From Datnioides undecimradiatus (Eukaryota; Chordata; Actinopteri; Lobotiformes; Datnioididae), in the NCBI GenBank assembly GCA_008933995.1, contig WARS01000030.1, positions 1,335,001 through 1,399,000 on the forward strand: 64,000 bases of DNA, read 5' to 3'. Under the pieces are notes generated by a model. That model made no database searches, was not told the origin of the DNA, and worked only from the letters and a program-made list of their open reading frames with translations. This document shows positions 24,385 to 38,249 of the stretch, one piece after another. The first letter of the stretch is position 1; each line of letters opens with the position of its first letter. Made by a program: the position numbers and the translations under genes.

Positions 24385-27300
24385 ACTTTCCTAGAGCAAC
24401 TCGATAAAAAAGGGTTGCTTTTGCAGCGGGAGCGGGGAGGAAAATTACACAGAAATGTGAAAACCAGTTTGGGAGTAAAATGATATGTGGTATTCCACTG
24501 ATGTATAAATGTCCTTTAAATGGGTAAACAGTTTTCTTTTCTTAGTGGTTAGTAAAATCTCGTGTCCAGAATCATTCGATTTCAGCTTGGCGGCCACAAA
24601 CAGCATTAAAACGGGGCAGGTTAATGGACAGGCTGCACACACAGCGTCAACAATAGGTTCTTTATATCTACAATGTCCCTGAATCTGAGCCCTATGGTCT
24701 ACTGTCCCTTTTCTGTCATTACGAAAACGCCGTAGGCTCGAAATGATGTAGTTTATAAGCGCTTTTAAATTATGACATCATGTGATGACACGCTTGTGAT
24801 GCAGCGTTCTTAAAAACCATCAGCTGTCCTGTTTTGCATGTTGACAGAATTAAAAAAAAAAAAGACTTTATTGGTTTTAATGCAACAGGATTCCCTTTGG
24901 CGACGCTCTCTTCTCATTTTAAGCTCATTCTGTCTGCAGCCATGACTGGGATCTCTAGGAATGGTGATTGTTTAATGAGATTAGGTGGTACACTGGCAAC
25001 AGTATGTATGTTTTTTGACTCTTTCACCGCGCACTCAAATTGTGATCCTCTTTTATTCCAATTTTATCCCCACTGCCTGTGTGTATGCGTGTGCGCGTCG
25101 CACTAATATGTTGGCAAAGTGTGTGTCCCACTCCTCCCTTTTGCTGAAAACCAGATGATAATTCGAACCGTGCAGGTTTTTAACGCGCCGTGACCGCGCG
25201 CTCCACGCCGTCTCATTGATGAACGTGCTGTCATTCTGAACGGGAGGACCTGCGCGAGCGGAACAAGTGTTTCGGTTCCCATGCAGTCCCTCGGTCTGCA
25301 GCATGCAGCAGGCTGGACGGTGCATTAAAACCGGCCACGCTGGTCACGGTGCACGCCGGGGGTGGTGGAGGCGGGTGTGTAAAGGGGGGGCGCACATACA
25401 AAACAAGCAATTAAAAAAAAAACCCAAAACCACGCACATACGCACACGGTTGTTGTCCGTGCCACACCAAAACAATAAAACATCATAGCATAAATAAATT
25501 AAAAGTGTCTCTTTTTATGACGCTGTCAATTTAATTAAATAATAAATATACTTTTCATGTCACTCTAATGTCAAGATCCACAGTTCGTGAGGTATAATTT
25601 CGACATTTACACTTTGAGTCAGTGTAAAAGTCTGCACCCATCCAAAGGACAAATACCGGAAACGCTTAGCATTGTTAAGGCCTACTGTTCCTGAAACATT
25701 AAAGCATTTGATTTGAATAAATGGATTAATGAGCGATGCTTCAAATAAAATAAGAAGTGAAAAAGTAGGAATACAATACTTCATAATTAACCTTATAAAA
25801 TACTCTACTTGTTACATTGTTTACCATTCGTGAGGTCATTTATTGATTTAATATCCAAATGGAATTGGGCTTAGATACTACATTTTATGTTTCTGTAACT
25901 TACCAAAAATTTCAAAAATTATACTGTAAATTTCAATTAAAAACGTGTCATTCAGTCCTAACTATTATTGTCTTGAAAGAAATTAATTGAAATATTCATT
26001 CATCATTCATTTATAGGCCCAAACTTAAAGTCACCCCTACACACCTCTCAATATATGCTAAATTGTTTGCCTTTAGAGAACTCTTGTTTTGGTTTTTCCA
26101 CTTGAAACTGATTTTCTGTGTAAGTACAAAATTTTATTTTCAGTCAGGAGATGAGTGTAAAATTATTACCCCAGAAAATAAAGAAATACCGTCCCGGAGC
26201 TGCAGCAATAAGGCGTAGTTTGTCTCCACCAGCCCCATTGGGTAGCCATAAACCAAAAAGTTTTAATATGATATTTTTTTTTCTTTTATCATTAGCAACA
26301 TGATTTGGGTTTGTAGTTTCCTCTGTTGCCACAGTGCCTGTGAGCACCTTGCCTGTCAAGAACTGGGAAAGGAAATCCAGAAAGTGAACCGCAGGAGCTG
26401 AATGTGTTGAATTAGCGCAGGAGTTAATCCTCCCACACAGTGATTCATTGGTAATCCATGTAATCTCTGGCTAAAGGGGATTATCCATCTGGATGACTAC
26501 AACAAATTAAAGGGATTCACTGAACAGTAATTTAACAACTTGGGTCGGTGCATCTTTAATCCTCACTGTAACCTTTGGTTGTTGGCCACTTGATGGTAGC
26601 TGTTTCTTGCTTTAGCCGTTTCAGAAAACATGTCTTCATTAAAGTCATTTGCTGCAAGGAACTTTTAAGGGCTGCCAAGTGTAAACACCAAGACTGTAGA
26701 CATGTGACACTACACTTGCCCTGTATTTACCCATTTAAGTTAATATGGCCTTTGAACATGAAGGGCTGTAGTTTAGTTTTCTGACACCTTAGACTTTTTG
26801 GTAATGACGTTTGGTTTGTAGCAAACGTAAAAGACTCAGAGGTCATGTCCTCCATTCTAGGGATTTTGGTAATTTAAGGATTTCTCATATTTCCATTATA
26901 GATTAAACATTTTTTGTTGTTTTATTTTATAATATTATAATTAATTAATATATAAGTCTTTAGTATTCTTTCAGATAATGTGAAGTGCAACAATTTACCT
27001 ATATTTTTTGGGGTTGCAGAGACAAATGTATATGCATCAAAGTTCTCAACCCAAAAGACAAGTTGTCTGCCAGCACCCTCCACAACAAACTAATTTAATT
27101 CAATTCAGTCCTGCAGCCGGACAGTTTCCTCAGGAATTCTGTTCTTATTGGATGGATCTGTAGGTGATGTGGTGGAGAGTTGCATGATCAAGAAGGCAGG
27201 AAGACTATTGCTTTTTTTAAAACAGCAATGTTACGGTCATTTCAAGCTGATGCTTTTGTTTTGGATTAGATTTACATGCTTTAATGTCCAAAAAACACAT

Positions 27301-28715
27301 CACATCACATGCTGTATGCTGGCGAACACCTCTGTTCACCCTCTGTCTGAAACTCACCGTTTGAGTTCATGTCTCTTTAAGGCCCCTCTCTGAAAGCTGA
27401 GCCTTGTCTGATTGGTCACTTCCCACAGGCCTGGGAGCAGGCACCAAAGCCCACAGCTCCACTGGTGTTGAGGTGCCTCAGTCGAGCAGCGCTGCTCTGC
27501 CATGTACACCAACAGAGTGACTGCTTCTGATCACACCTGTTTGAGCAGGAATCTGATCCGTATTTAACCTCGGCCTCACTGCTCAACAGGCTAATGTTAC
27601 TGCTTTCTAACATTCTTTGTGTTGTACCTGTCCATTAAAAGAAATTATATTTATATGAGGATCCTGCAGCAGAACATTTGTTCAATTACAAAGCAAAGAA
27701 TAAGTGAGATCCCCTTCATGGCAAACAGGGAAGCTATGTTGACTGCAGCAAGAAGACCAGGCATGAATCCCAGGCTCCAGGGAGCCTATTTTGAAATATA
27801 AACAAAGGTTTTAAGCTGCTTGACCAAATGACTGGTTCCTCAATCTGCAGCCTAATGGCAGAGATAAAAGGGAGCCCCCTTTTATCTCTGCCTGCACTCT
27901 CAGACTGATATCAGCTGGACTTTGACTGGAACAGCACTCAACTAGAAACACAATCCGAGGCACCCGCCATTGTCACTGTTACACACCTGTTAACTGAACA
28001 TAGGTGCGCTCTGATAATTCCCCCACCCTCTGTGTGTGTGTGTCTGTCCCACACCCAAATACATCCAAACATTAGTGAAAACAGGTCACAGGATGTCAGC
28101 GTGCAAGCTGTCATGTTAGCACCGTGGAGGCCTGGGAATCCCACCACATGCAGGCAGGACGCAGAGTGCACGGACAGACGTCAGGAGGGCGCTCAGCGTG
28201 CAGACTGACAGACAAATTAAACAGGTCTTTGTGGAGGATAATCAGCGCTCTTCCTTCATCATTAGCAGACATCAGCAGGCTTTATTTAAGACATCATGTG
28301 TGCTAGGTAGACTTGCATAGCACTTGTCAGGGTGTCATCATAACACCTGTGTTTCTCACAAAAAGTTTTATTTTTTAAAATGTTTTGACCCGCAATCATT
28401 TATATATGTACAACTCTCAATACAATTTAATCCAAATGAACAGTGACACAATATGTAGCCAAAGGTCAGGAAGAGCAACAAATGAGGAGTGCCACTTCCA
28501 GGATACACATCTAAAAATGGAAAAGACACATTCATGCACACAACACACGCACATAAACCTTAATTACAGAACCAAAGGGCAGCTCCACCAATATATTCTG
28601 AGTGTCCATGTTGAAATGTTGAAGAAAAGGATCTGACGTGTTAAAAAAAGTAAAAAAAAAAGTAACAGGTACATATTTGAAATAATTATCTAAAAGTTGT
28701 GGATAAACTGTTAAA

Positions 28716-28860
28716 ATAATTCAATTCAATTCAATTCAGTTTTATTTATATAGTGCCAATTCACAACAAAAGTCATCTCAGGGCACTTTACAAACAGAGC
28801 GGGTCTAGACCACACTCATTACTGTTAATTACACCCAACAGTTCCACCATGAGCAAGCAA
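28716..28860 (-). repeat. LINE-type 3' tail repeat, copy A
   Basis: Reading the minus strand, the copy runs through GTTGGGTGTAATTAACAGTA, AGTGCCCTGAGATGAC, TTGGCACTATATAAATAAAA and ends in CTGAATTGAATTGAATTGAA. The same blocks recur at about 32.1 kb and 45.6 kb. Such 3' modules with TTGAA-type tails are abundant in fish and belong to non-LTR elements. It has no coding content. Confidence 0.8.
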
Positions 28861-30905
28861 TAATGGTGGTTGTAATGTGAAAACAAACTAGACCAAGCCT
28901 AACTTAACATTACAGATATATTATCCATTAGGTAAGATAAATAGTGAAAAAGTCATAAGTGGTGGTGTTGAGGAAAGAGTACTTGAGTGTAGTGGACATG
29001 GCTTTCTTCTGAAAAACCCTTGAACCACTACGGAATCACAAAACCCAACGACTGAAAACACGAAAAAAGTTTAATAATTTGATAAATGCTTAAAAATAAA
29101 ACACAGCCTGCGTTCAAAAAGTATTTTGCCAGACTCAGACTTAGATTTTAATAAGTAAGTAGTTAATTATGAAAGCCATTTCTGAATAAATGGATTAGCA
29201 ATGATGGGTAGACGAGGGTGGTTAAATCAGAAGAACATCTAAATGTGGCATGTGCTTTACATGCATCTACACATGCACAGTGTATTCTAGATGAACATTA
29301 ATTTTAGTCTCAGAGTGAGAATAAACCTGTGACAGTCATCAGCCTTTAATTCCACTAAATCAATTACAATTGTTTTGTCATAAACCTTTGACTAAATTGA
29401 CAAAAAGTCAAAGTCAGTTACAAATCAGTGACTTGGCAACTTCATGGATGTCGCAGATCATCCTTATTAATTTGTTCAAATTAATAGTTAGAAGGTTTAA
29501 TAAACATCTCAGTTCCAAAAAATGTTCTGGCAATTATTTTATGTGTCAGGCTTTACAGGGTTAAATTGGACTTGACCTCCTTAACTACACACAACTGAAA
29601 CATTATATCTGTAAGACAATATTTTGCCTGATCTCACATTTCTAATCACTAAACAGATTTTCAACCAGCTCAAGGTTCATTGCCTTCCTCAAGGACACCT
29701 TGACAGGAGCTGAAGGAGGACATGGTTCAAGGGGGGTCATTATGCCTTTCTTCTCCATCCAGACACTCCCAGACAATCTAGTGATCCAGAGTCGCTATTA
29801 CGCCTCTTTAACCTCTTAACAAACACCAGCCTAGAGACCAAAACACCCCTCTAATTTCCTTTTCCCCACAGAATGTCAAGCATAAACACCACTGAAGTCT
29901 ATATTATAATCCTGAAAAGTCCTTGTGGGTGTTAGCTGGGTGGGAGGGGGCTTGGGTCAGTGCAGGGGGTGGGGTGGGGGTAATTGACTCATCTGCTGCT
30001 GGCTCTAATTGATTTGGGCGTTAATCTGGTGGCTCCAGACTTAGAGCCAGGCTAATATGTTGAGGAGCCTGGAGAGAGTCCAGCTCTGCCCGGGGGCTGT
30101 TGATGGCTGCAGGGAGGATTGGAGAAGATTAACAGAGATTTCTGAGCGTCCTGCAGAAACAACTCAGCTGAACTGTTTGTCTGCTTCTCTGTTGAAGCCA
30201 GAAGATGGCATCAGGGTCTGGAGAAAGTCCTGCATGTAAATGTTACATCACTGACACTGTTGACAGAGTTTTGGGGAAACTGTAGGCCTCCAGGCTGCTT
30301 CTGCAGCCTTTAAAATACAGCAATGATAATTTTCATCTGGACTGGCTACATTTCCCCCAACATACTCGCTTATGAGTTGCATAACGGAACATTAGGCTAT
30401 TTATAACAAAGACTAGTCAACAGATATCAAGTAGACAGTAGGTCATGTAGTCAGTGGCACCAGTATCACCTGATTTGAGGTTGTAATGCCGCTTGATCTC
30501 AGCTGTGTCCTATTCTTTATTCTCCTGCTGCTCATCTGTCCAGATGCTTTCTACCCTCAGCGGTTTTCACTGCAGCCAGCTGGGTTAAGTCTGAAACTGG
30601 CGTTGGCACCAGTAACATTGTTTTTGAATAATACATTTGTTCAGATATTTTGCAAGAATTGTTTTTCCATGCACCCCTTCCAGTTAAAGGGGTAGGTAAG
30701 CGACACAACAGCCAGTGATTTCCTGCCTCTCGGTGTATGCAGCCTACTGACAGTTTTGGGAAAAGTGAGCTGCAGTCAGCAGCAACAATTTCCCCCCACA
30801 ATGCTGGTGGTGGCTTTGTGGCCCACAAGGGGAGCTGAACCACCTGGCATTTGTCACGTTTCTAGACTTCCAGTTCAAGCTGGCCTGAAGGGCTCCCATG
30901 TGTCA
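28861..30905. other. Non-coding sequence, no supported gene
   Basis: AT-rich sequence with only short chance open frames. The stretch near 30.7-30.85 kb gives a 103-codon minus frame without recognisable motifs. Confidence 0.55.
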
Positions 30906-30914
30906 GTGAAGAGC

Positions 30915-31150
30915 CTCTGGAGGTCCTTTATTGAGTTCCTTAAGGGTCTTCAACTGAATTCTAAGTGTCTTTGCCTGAATAGGTACTATAGATCTTGGAC
31001 TAGGTGCAAAGGCAATCTAAAGTCCTCGACAGGGTTGTTGGGGTCATTGGTTGGGATCTAGGCTCCCTGACAGTATTTGGGAAGTGCATGACTGGGTTCA
31101 GTCCTAGGATCATTTGCCTCTTGACTGGGTTCTACAAGGTTTCAGAGATA
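30915..31150. repeat. Degenerate minisatellite, unit about 20-25 bases
   Basis: About nine diverged units can be lined up on a core like GGTCTTTGACTGGGTTCTA. Examples are GGTCTTCAACTGAATTCTAA (30946), GTCCTCGACAGGGTTGTTGG (31022), GGTCATTGGTTGGGATCTAG (31042) and CTTGACTGGGTTCTACAAGG (31120). Unit length varies by several bases and identity is low, so this is an old array. Confidence 0.55.
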
Positions 31151-31509
31151 AAGTACTTTGGTCTATGTCTCTGTTCTGTAATATGTTTTCTGGTGGTTAC
31201 ACGATTCTGAGTTCAAGGGATAAATCTGAGCATTTGGCAGAAACAACTGAGGCAACTGTAAGAGTGGTTGCTAAGTGATGCTATTAGTCCATTCACCTCA
31301 AGAGGATGTCTGATATTGTCACTGAGAGTGTTAAAATTGCTTATTGCGAATAATACACTACTTAATAGGTGGTGCTCAGGACTACCAGGTTTTAGGGAGT
31401 ACAACTGTCTGTCAGACAGCTTTGTTTATTAGCTGTATAACAAGTCTCCATGCACCATCACCCCAGAAGTGCATTACTCATTAAAGGCATTTAAATCTTG
31501 TTTGAAGTT

Positions 31510-31880
31510 TGCCGGACAACATTAGAAGAGGAGTGTGCAGTGTGGTCAGACAAGACATTAATCAAACTCTTTGGCATGAGTGCAGTGTACCATGTTTGGA
31601 AGAGTTGTGGCGCTGCACATGACCCCCAAAAATACCATAAGTAGAGTGAAGGTCAGATTTTGAGGTGTCATGGTATGGGACTGTTTCTCTTCTTATGGTA
31701 CCGCCAATATCTAACTCATCGAGGGGAAGGTAATGGAGACATGTACCAGGGAATTCCTGAGAAGAATCTGCAGCCATCAATCAGGACGATGAGGACTTGA
31801 TGCAAGTGGACATTCCAGCAGGACAGTGGTCCAAAACATATCTCAGAAGGAGAAAATAAAGGTGTTTTAAGAAGCTGCCA
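31510..31880 (+). mobile_element. Tc1-like transposase relic
   Basis: The plus strand shows Tc1/mariner transposase blocks in changing frames. VWSDKTLIKLFG near 31,538-31,573 matches the WSDES block with the first catalytic aspartate. HVWKSCGAAHDP follows, then TPKNTISRVKV and VMVWDCFSSYGT, which match the usual MVWGCF block. WTFQQDSGPKH near 31,808-31,840 matches the block with the second catalytic aspartate. Frameshifts and stops break the frame several times, and the third acidic residue and terminal inverted repeats are not seen. The element is dead. Confidence 0.8.
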
Positions 31881-31984
31881 TTACAAAAAAAACTTCTTCA
31901 CCAGGTAATAAACACGTAAAATGCCTTCCTCTTATTCTTCTTCTTGCTTCTCTTCTACTTCTTCTTATTTTATTATCTTTGTCT

Positions 31985-32260
31985 TTATGTAGAACCTGCA
32001 TGATGCTCCTGAGCTCTCTCTCTCTCTCTCTCCCCTTCTCTCTCTCAGTCAGATGGCCACCCACCTACAGCCAGGTTCCACTTAAGGCTTCTGCCTGTTA
32101 ATGGAAGTGTTTCTTGCTGCTGTCACCAAGTGTTTACTCATGGTTGGAACTGTTGGGTGTAATTAATATAAAGAGTTTGGTCGAGACCCGCTCTATATGT
32201 AGTGCCCTGAGATGACCCCTGTTATGATTTGGTGCTGTGCAAATAAAACAGAATTGAACT
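31985..32260 (+). repeat. LINE-type 3' tail repeat, copy B
   Basis: Begins near TATGTAGAACCTGCATGATG, passes a (TC)n tract (about 32,012-32,047), GGCTTCTGCCTGTTAATGGA, GCTGCTGTCACCAAGTGTT, AGTGCCCTGAGATGACC and ends GCAAATAAAACAGAATTGAA. Block order is the same as in the copy near 45.4-45.7 kb, and its second half matches copy A. It starts about 100 bases after the Tc1-like relic. Confidence 0.8.
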
Positions 32261-35200
32261 TTACTGCATTTTACATTTTTTCTTCATCTGCATAGTTTTG
32301 TTGATTTTAAAAACGTTGGTCTAAATTTTATGTGAATATTGAATAAATGCGTTGAATATATGTTTAACAGAGGTAGATGTATGGACTCCACTGTAAAGCA
32401 ATAGAGCACTTTGCTGTCTTCTGATGATAAGATATATCATCATAGTTGAGCACTGCCGTTCTCATCATAATCAAACAGCTACTGCTGATTATGTGTAGGT
32501 ATCTTTAAAACAACTAAGATCAGTCACAATCAATTCATCTTTATTGTTACAAAACTTACTGTAAAATAGTTCTTCATACAGTGTCAATGAATGCATGAAA
32601 CAAACACAGGTGCTATTGCTCTTTTAAATTGCAGACGTGCACACACACGTGTTGCTGTGAAAAGTGTGCTGTGTGTGTGTGTATACAGAATATAAAATTC
32701 TTTCAAATGATCCTTGTTTGGGCTGATAACACGTGAACAGGTCCCTTTCCCACATGTCCACACAACAAGATCAGCTGTGTTTCAGAGAAGCATAATGTTT
32801 AATCACATTCTTCAGCCTGCAATATTAATCCCATCTCTGCACAGTTTAATATGACATTATGGATGATGCCTTCATGTGTGTTTGAATGGAGGGGCACAAA
32901 GTGCTGGTTTGAATATAAGATTTTTCTGAATTGTAAGTCTTTCTAAGACATTTCATAAATGATAACTCAAGAAATATTAATATAAGTATTTCTGTAGGTA
33001 TCTGTATATCTGTAAAATGGCTGGAAAATCCTAATATATTTTTCTAGATGCAGTTTTTCAAACAGACGTTTTGAGTCATGGATCCCTCTGGAGGACAATA
33101 AGTGTATATGTAATCCTCAGTGCACTACCGCCATCATGTGGTTGCAGGGCAGAACACATTCTGATTCAGGCTGCATGTTGATGGATGCAGCAAACCCACC
33201 TGCTTTTACTAACTCGCCAACACAACACTACTATTAAGACATCTGCCTTTAAGTGGTCTAATAAATTTAAATGTATTATTTATTTATTTATTGTCATGAT
33301 TTGACTGTTAAATATAGCTATTCCTTTAGTAGCCAAAAAGTGTATCAATGTCACTGCAGGATTTGATGTGAACGCATTACAATTATCATTACACTAATTA
33401 TCAATATACCCGTAAGTATATATAATAATATTATATATATGTATATATAACCTTTGCATATTTATGTTTCATAATGACTTACTAATTAATTAATTTGTAA
33501 TTAATTTGCAAACCATTTACCGTGTGTTCTTAAATGCTCTACCTAAAGCAGGCCTAAACATATGCAAGTCTGCAAAATCCCTTTCTATGATATGTTACAT
33601 CTAGGTACAGACATCAGTCAAGGAAGAAGAGTTGATAGTTAATTTTATTATGGGTTCATCAATAGTTATGGACATATAATCATCTCTTTACAATACAACG
33701 AAAGATCAGAAGAGCATGACAGACCACTTCAACAGAATCCCATAGTCTAAAAAAAATCAATAAATAAGAGCATAAATAAACCAAATACATGTTTTCAACT
33801 GAGATATAGATTCATAAGTACTAATATTGTGCCTGCATGCGTCATGAAACACGCTCAACCATTTTCTGTACAAACACAAGAGATCTGTCGCAGGTATGAG
33901 TGAAGAGTTAATGTACAGAATGACTCGATGAGGCTACTAGATCGTACTGAGGAAAGGCCCGACATAGAAAACAAGGGACTCAGGAAGCACTTTATAGAGA
34001 CCTCACACACCCACAGTGCATCTTCCATTATGGTGATATATACACATGAAACTCATTCAAACTGTGTAACACATAGACTCTCGCACACACACGCATATTT
34101 AGTAACAGACAACCATGTCTGGGAGACCCTGATTTTATGGACTACATTTCCCCTCTCTTCCTGAGGAAATAAACACACAAAGAAACATCAAGAACACCAT
34201 TGGTTGGAGTTACATGGGTTATCAGCAGCATTACATCCAAGGTCGTCCTCTATGAAAGTCCAGAACTGCCAATTTTTTAAAAAGGAATTCATTATGTAAA
34301 ACCAAATTTTCAGTTTCCAATAATGTGTAAACCATCTATGAAGATATTGAGATCTAGAAATAAAACTACTGTTCCATTTTAATATTTGAAAATGTATAAT
34401 TTGTGCCATGTGTGTTAATTATTCTCTTGACAAACAATTGTCAGACACATCACTGGCAGGGGACAGTGAAAATCAATCCAAAATTTGCTTTTCTTTCAAA
34501 TGTGAAACAAGAATTTTTATTTTTTAAAATTTGAAACAAATCTTTTGGCTGATTAACATAATATCTCATTTCCATTAGATATTAAACTTAATCAAAAGCA
34601 AATTTGAAATTCAAAGCTTAACAATGCAGCTTTTGTTACTCATTATTTACTTTTGAATGTTTTGAATGCTTTTGTTTGATTTTTGGAAACTCTGATCTTC
34701 CACAGTTGTCCACCTCTTCTTGTAATATCCCACATTCCTCATTTGTGACAGCACAGCGTTAAAATTTGTCTTTCTCTGGCAACCATGGAGCATCTAAAAC
34801 CATGAAGCCAGGGGTTCTATTCTAACATGAGCCATTATTTCTAAAGAGCCATCAAGGTTTTCATTTGAGACGCTTCCACAGCCTCAATATATAACACTCA
34901 AGATTCCCTATGTGCACATCTTCCCTTTCCCCAAACTTCATATTTGTATTACGTTGTTCCTGTTCACTGTTCCTCCCAAACACGCAGACAGTATAAGCTT
35001 GCTACTGGAACACTAAAAAATGAATCAATAAATGGTAAAAGAAAAAAAAAAACCAAAAGTGTCAGCATCTGTATTCTCTTGATAAGAAAGATATTTCACA
35101 TTGAATATGGCTCACTGTCATTGTCACTGTCATCATCATTTAAACACAGAGGTAATCAGCTCCTATACAAAACTACATCCCCCTCCCCCCACACACGCAC

Positions 35201-38200
35201 AACTAATCTTTACAAAAGAAGAAAATAAATACAGAATACTTTCATCAACAACACATCGTTGTCATCATCATCATCATAGAATAGAATACAATAGAATAGT
35301 CTGTAGGATCCCGTGAGTCCTACTTTTGATTTCCAGAGTGTTGGTCTGGAGAAATGAATGGCAGTTATATAAGAGGTCATCACGATAAATGTTGGTATAA
35401 GTAGTAGTAGTATAAATGGGGTTATCACATACATAAACAACATGAAGTGGCTCAAAGAAAACCATCTTGGCTCCAGAGATGTTTTCTTTGTTTGAATCCA
35501 GGGTATAGTCCAGATGACGAGCTGAAATATGAAATATGAAATCCAAATGGATTTGGAATGTCTTCTTATGGCACTTGAGTCTGGTCAGAAAGTCCCAAAA
35601 AGCGTAGCAGACAGCAGCTTCTCGTCACACCCACAACGATTCTTGATCCACACCTGTGACCAAATCCCTTCCTGCTCTTGGTATGTTCACTGTCGGATGT
35701 GTCTCCATGCAGAGCGTGTGATGTGCTTGCTTTATGTTGGATTTGTGTATTTTTTCATTAAAGTGACACTACCAGAAATGACAATAAGGGTGGAATGAAA
35801 AACAAAGATGCAGAATCCAGAATATAATTTGATATTTTGATTATAGTACATAATAATAACATAATAAAGTTATGATTTTGAACTATTAAATGCTAGCTAA
35901 GCTGGTCATGGCGATATAAAAATGATATTTTTGGCATGGTTGTCTCAGCATCAAAATTAAAGATAAATGCACAGGCGTTTCAACTAAATGTTAAATAACA
36001 ATGTACTAAATTGGGGAGCTATGGTTACTTTCCATTGTAAGAGAATCAATAACATATCATAACATAATCACATTATATGTACCTGCAGAGGCTTTTATTA
36101 CAGGCCAATGGAATTGAAGAAGTAAATTCTATATTAGCATCTATTTATTAGATATATAAAGCAGTAATTTCTTTGCTTGCACAGTGCTGAGGTGCGCTAA
36201 ATATCTAAAATGTTGCTCAGAGCAGCGAAATTCATTTGTCAGGTCAAAGAGCATTTCGATGCTAAATGTATAACCAATCAGCTGCTTGTAACAGTTTGAT
36301 TGTACTTGTAATTTGTTTTTTAAGGTTAGATGCCCATGTTAAAATATTTAATATCATATTTGCTACTCTGGGTGCTTGAACACACTCCTCAATATTAAAA
36401 AAAAAAATCAACAAACAAAACAAGAGTATTTCATATTGTCTTATTGTTCTCCAGTCATATAGTCATTTCTGGTAATGAACACCCAGGACAAGCAAATGGT
36501 GTATGGACAGCTTTGGTGAAGGTAACTGTTCTTTCTACTCAGCCAGAGTCACACATACATGAAAACTATGCACTGAGCAACATTCTTCTCAACTGCCTCT
36601 TACTGTCAGTTTTAAGCCTCAGCTGCAGACAAAGCTCAATGTATCTTCTCTGGATGGAACTGCTGATCGAGCAAGGAAGTGGTTCCTATTCTTTCAAGCA
36701 ACATGCACAGCGTAAAGGACTCTGAGTAAATAGGAAAAAAAAGTACAATTCACCTCCGTGTATTTAGAGTCTAGTCTTACACAGCAACAAGTTATGGTTA
36801 ACCATAGGCACACACTGAGAAGTTGACTTACATCACCCTTCACAGGATTTCTATGTAACTGAGATCCTGGTCACACTAACATTTATGATATCATATGGCA
36901 CTAGAGATATTTGACTCGGATTAATTCAGAGCGTTGTCATGAACAGTGGATATGGTTGTTGTCTTAAAATAGACTTAATTAATTCTTTGGTGAATTCTGA
37001 TGGGATGTGAAATAGCACTTTAAATCAGGGTCCAATATGAGGGAAGCCATCTTTTTAGCTCAGCTGGTTCTGTGCACTTCAGCGTTTGAGTTAGCATGAT
37101 AACTGCTTTGCTAGCATCAGACTAGTTGTCACAGTGACATGCGAGGGAATATCAGCTTGTTTGATGTGACCAGAGCTTCAGTCCATAGAATTCAGTTTCC
37201 ACTCAAAAACGTTTGGAGCTAATGTCTCTGCTCCACACTGCCTCCTGAAGGTCCAGTCAGTACAGCAGTGTAGAACAAGTGATATAACACACAGCCGTCA
37301 GTAACATCAGGCCATCTCAGACATCATCATATCACCCTGTGATGACTTTCTGTAAGATCTAAGAACTGGTCAAAGATACAGTGTAGACTAAAATGGTCCC
37401 ATCTCTGTGTAGCTGTTTGGTTGCTGAAAAGCTATGAATGAAGGCTATATGTAATACCATGTTTGGTCTTATGCTGTTGTCTGATTGTGCCAATCTGTTC
37501 TGAAACAATTCCTCTGAAAATCAACAATTTTGTTCGGCTACCTATGAATTACCTCCAGGTCTCTGGAAGCTCTTGTTTGGCATTACTCCTAATGGTAACA
37601 TCTACAGCCCTTTGTGTCAGAATTGTCTTATGGCTTTCTACACAAAGAGAAATGCAGGTTTGAGTTTTGCCTCTCTAAAAAGTCAGAAGATCATAAAAGT
37701 GTTAATATCTGTTTCAGTTCATATTTCTAAAAGCATATTTAGATCTTGGAAATGCTTATCTTTACATCCATCCAGCTAATGAAGAAATCCCTGCATTTAT
37801 CTTCCAAAACTGAAAAAGATCAATTCATTTTCTTAAATGCGCAACTAGACTAGTTAGTTTAGAGATGCCATGAGATTAAAACCACACTGCATATTTGATT
37901 CAGTCTCTTACTAATTATAGGGTCTAGGTTAGATAGGAAACCTCTGAGCACTTCCATAAAAGTCACAACCTTCACTAAGTATTGCTTCAGTGTAAATGTA
38001 CCCTGTAAAAGACAAATCACCTTGAAATCCAAGAAGGAGAAGGAACGTGACGAACCAACCAAAGTTAGGAAATGTCCGACCGATGCACGGGCAGTAATCA
38101 CACAAACACCCCAAATCAATTCATTTCCCAACATAGCTAGGCATTGTTTCCCCAGTGACATAGTGTGTCTGACAGTATCAGCACTTTATTATTCAGCTGA

Positions 38201-38243
38201 TGGCTTTCTATGTTACACAAGCAAGGGTTAAAATAATATTCTG

Positions 38244-38249
38244 TTTATT
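38244..38249 (-). terminator. dlgap3: Possible distal dlgap3 poly(A) signal
   Basis: AATAAA on the minus strand about 1.9 kb after the stop codon. It would suit the long 3' UTRs typical of this family. One of several candidates. Confidence 0.2.

Larger units (their letters stand above)
22200..28700. other. Gene-free upstream flank of ptf1a
   Basis: No exon is recognisable. The part up to about 25.4 kb is moderately CpG-rich and contains a (TG)n tract and a T homopolymer. Beyond that it is AT-rich. Mammalian ptf1a has a distal 5' autoregulatory enhancer, so enhancers may lie here, but I could not identify one. Confidence 0.5.

Noticed and set aside
30532..30843. 103-codon minus-strand frame
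   Set aside because: No motif and no splice sites joining it to neighbours; it probably lies in an old repeat.
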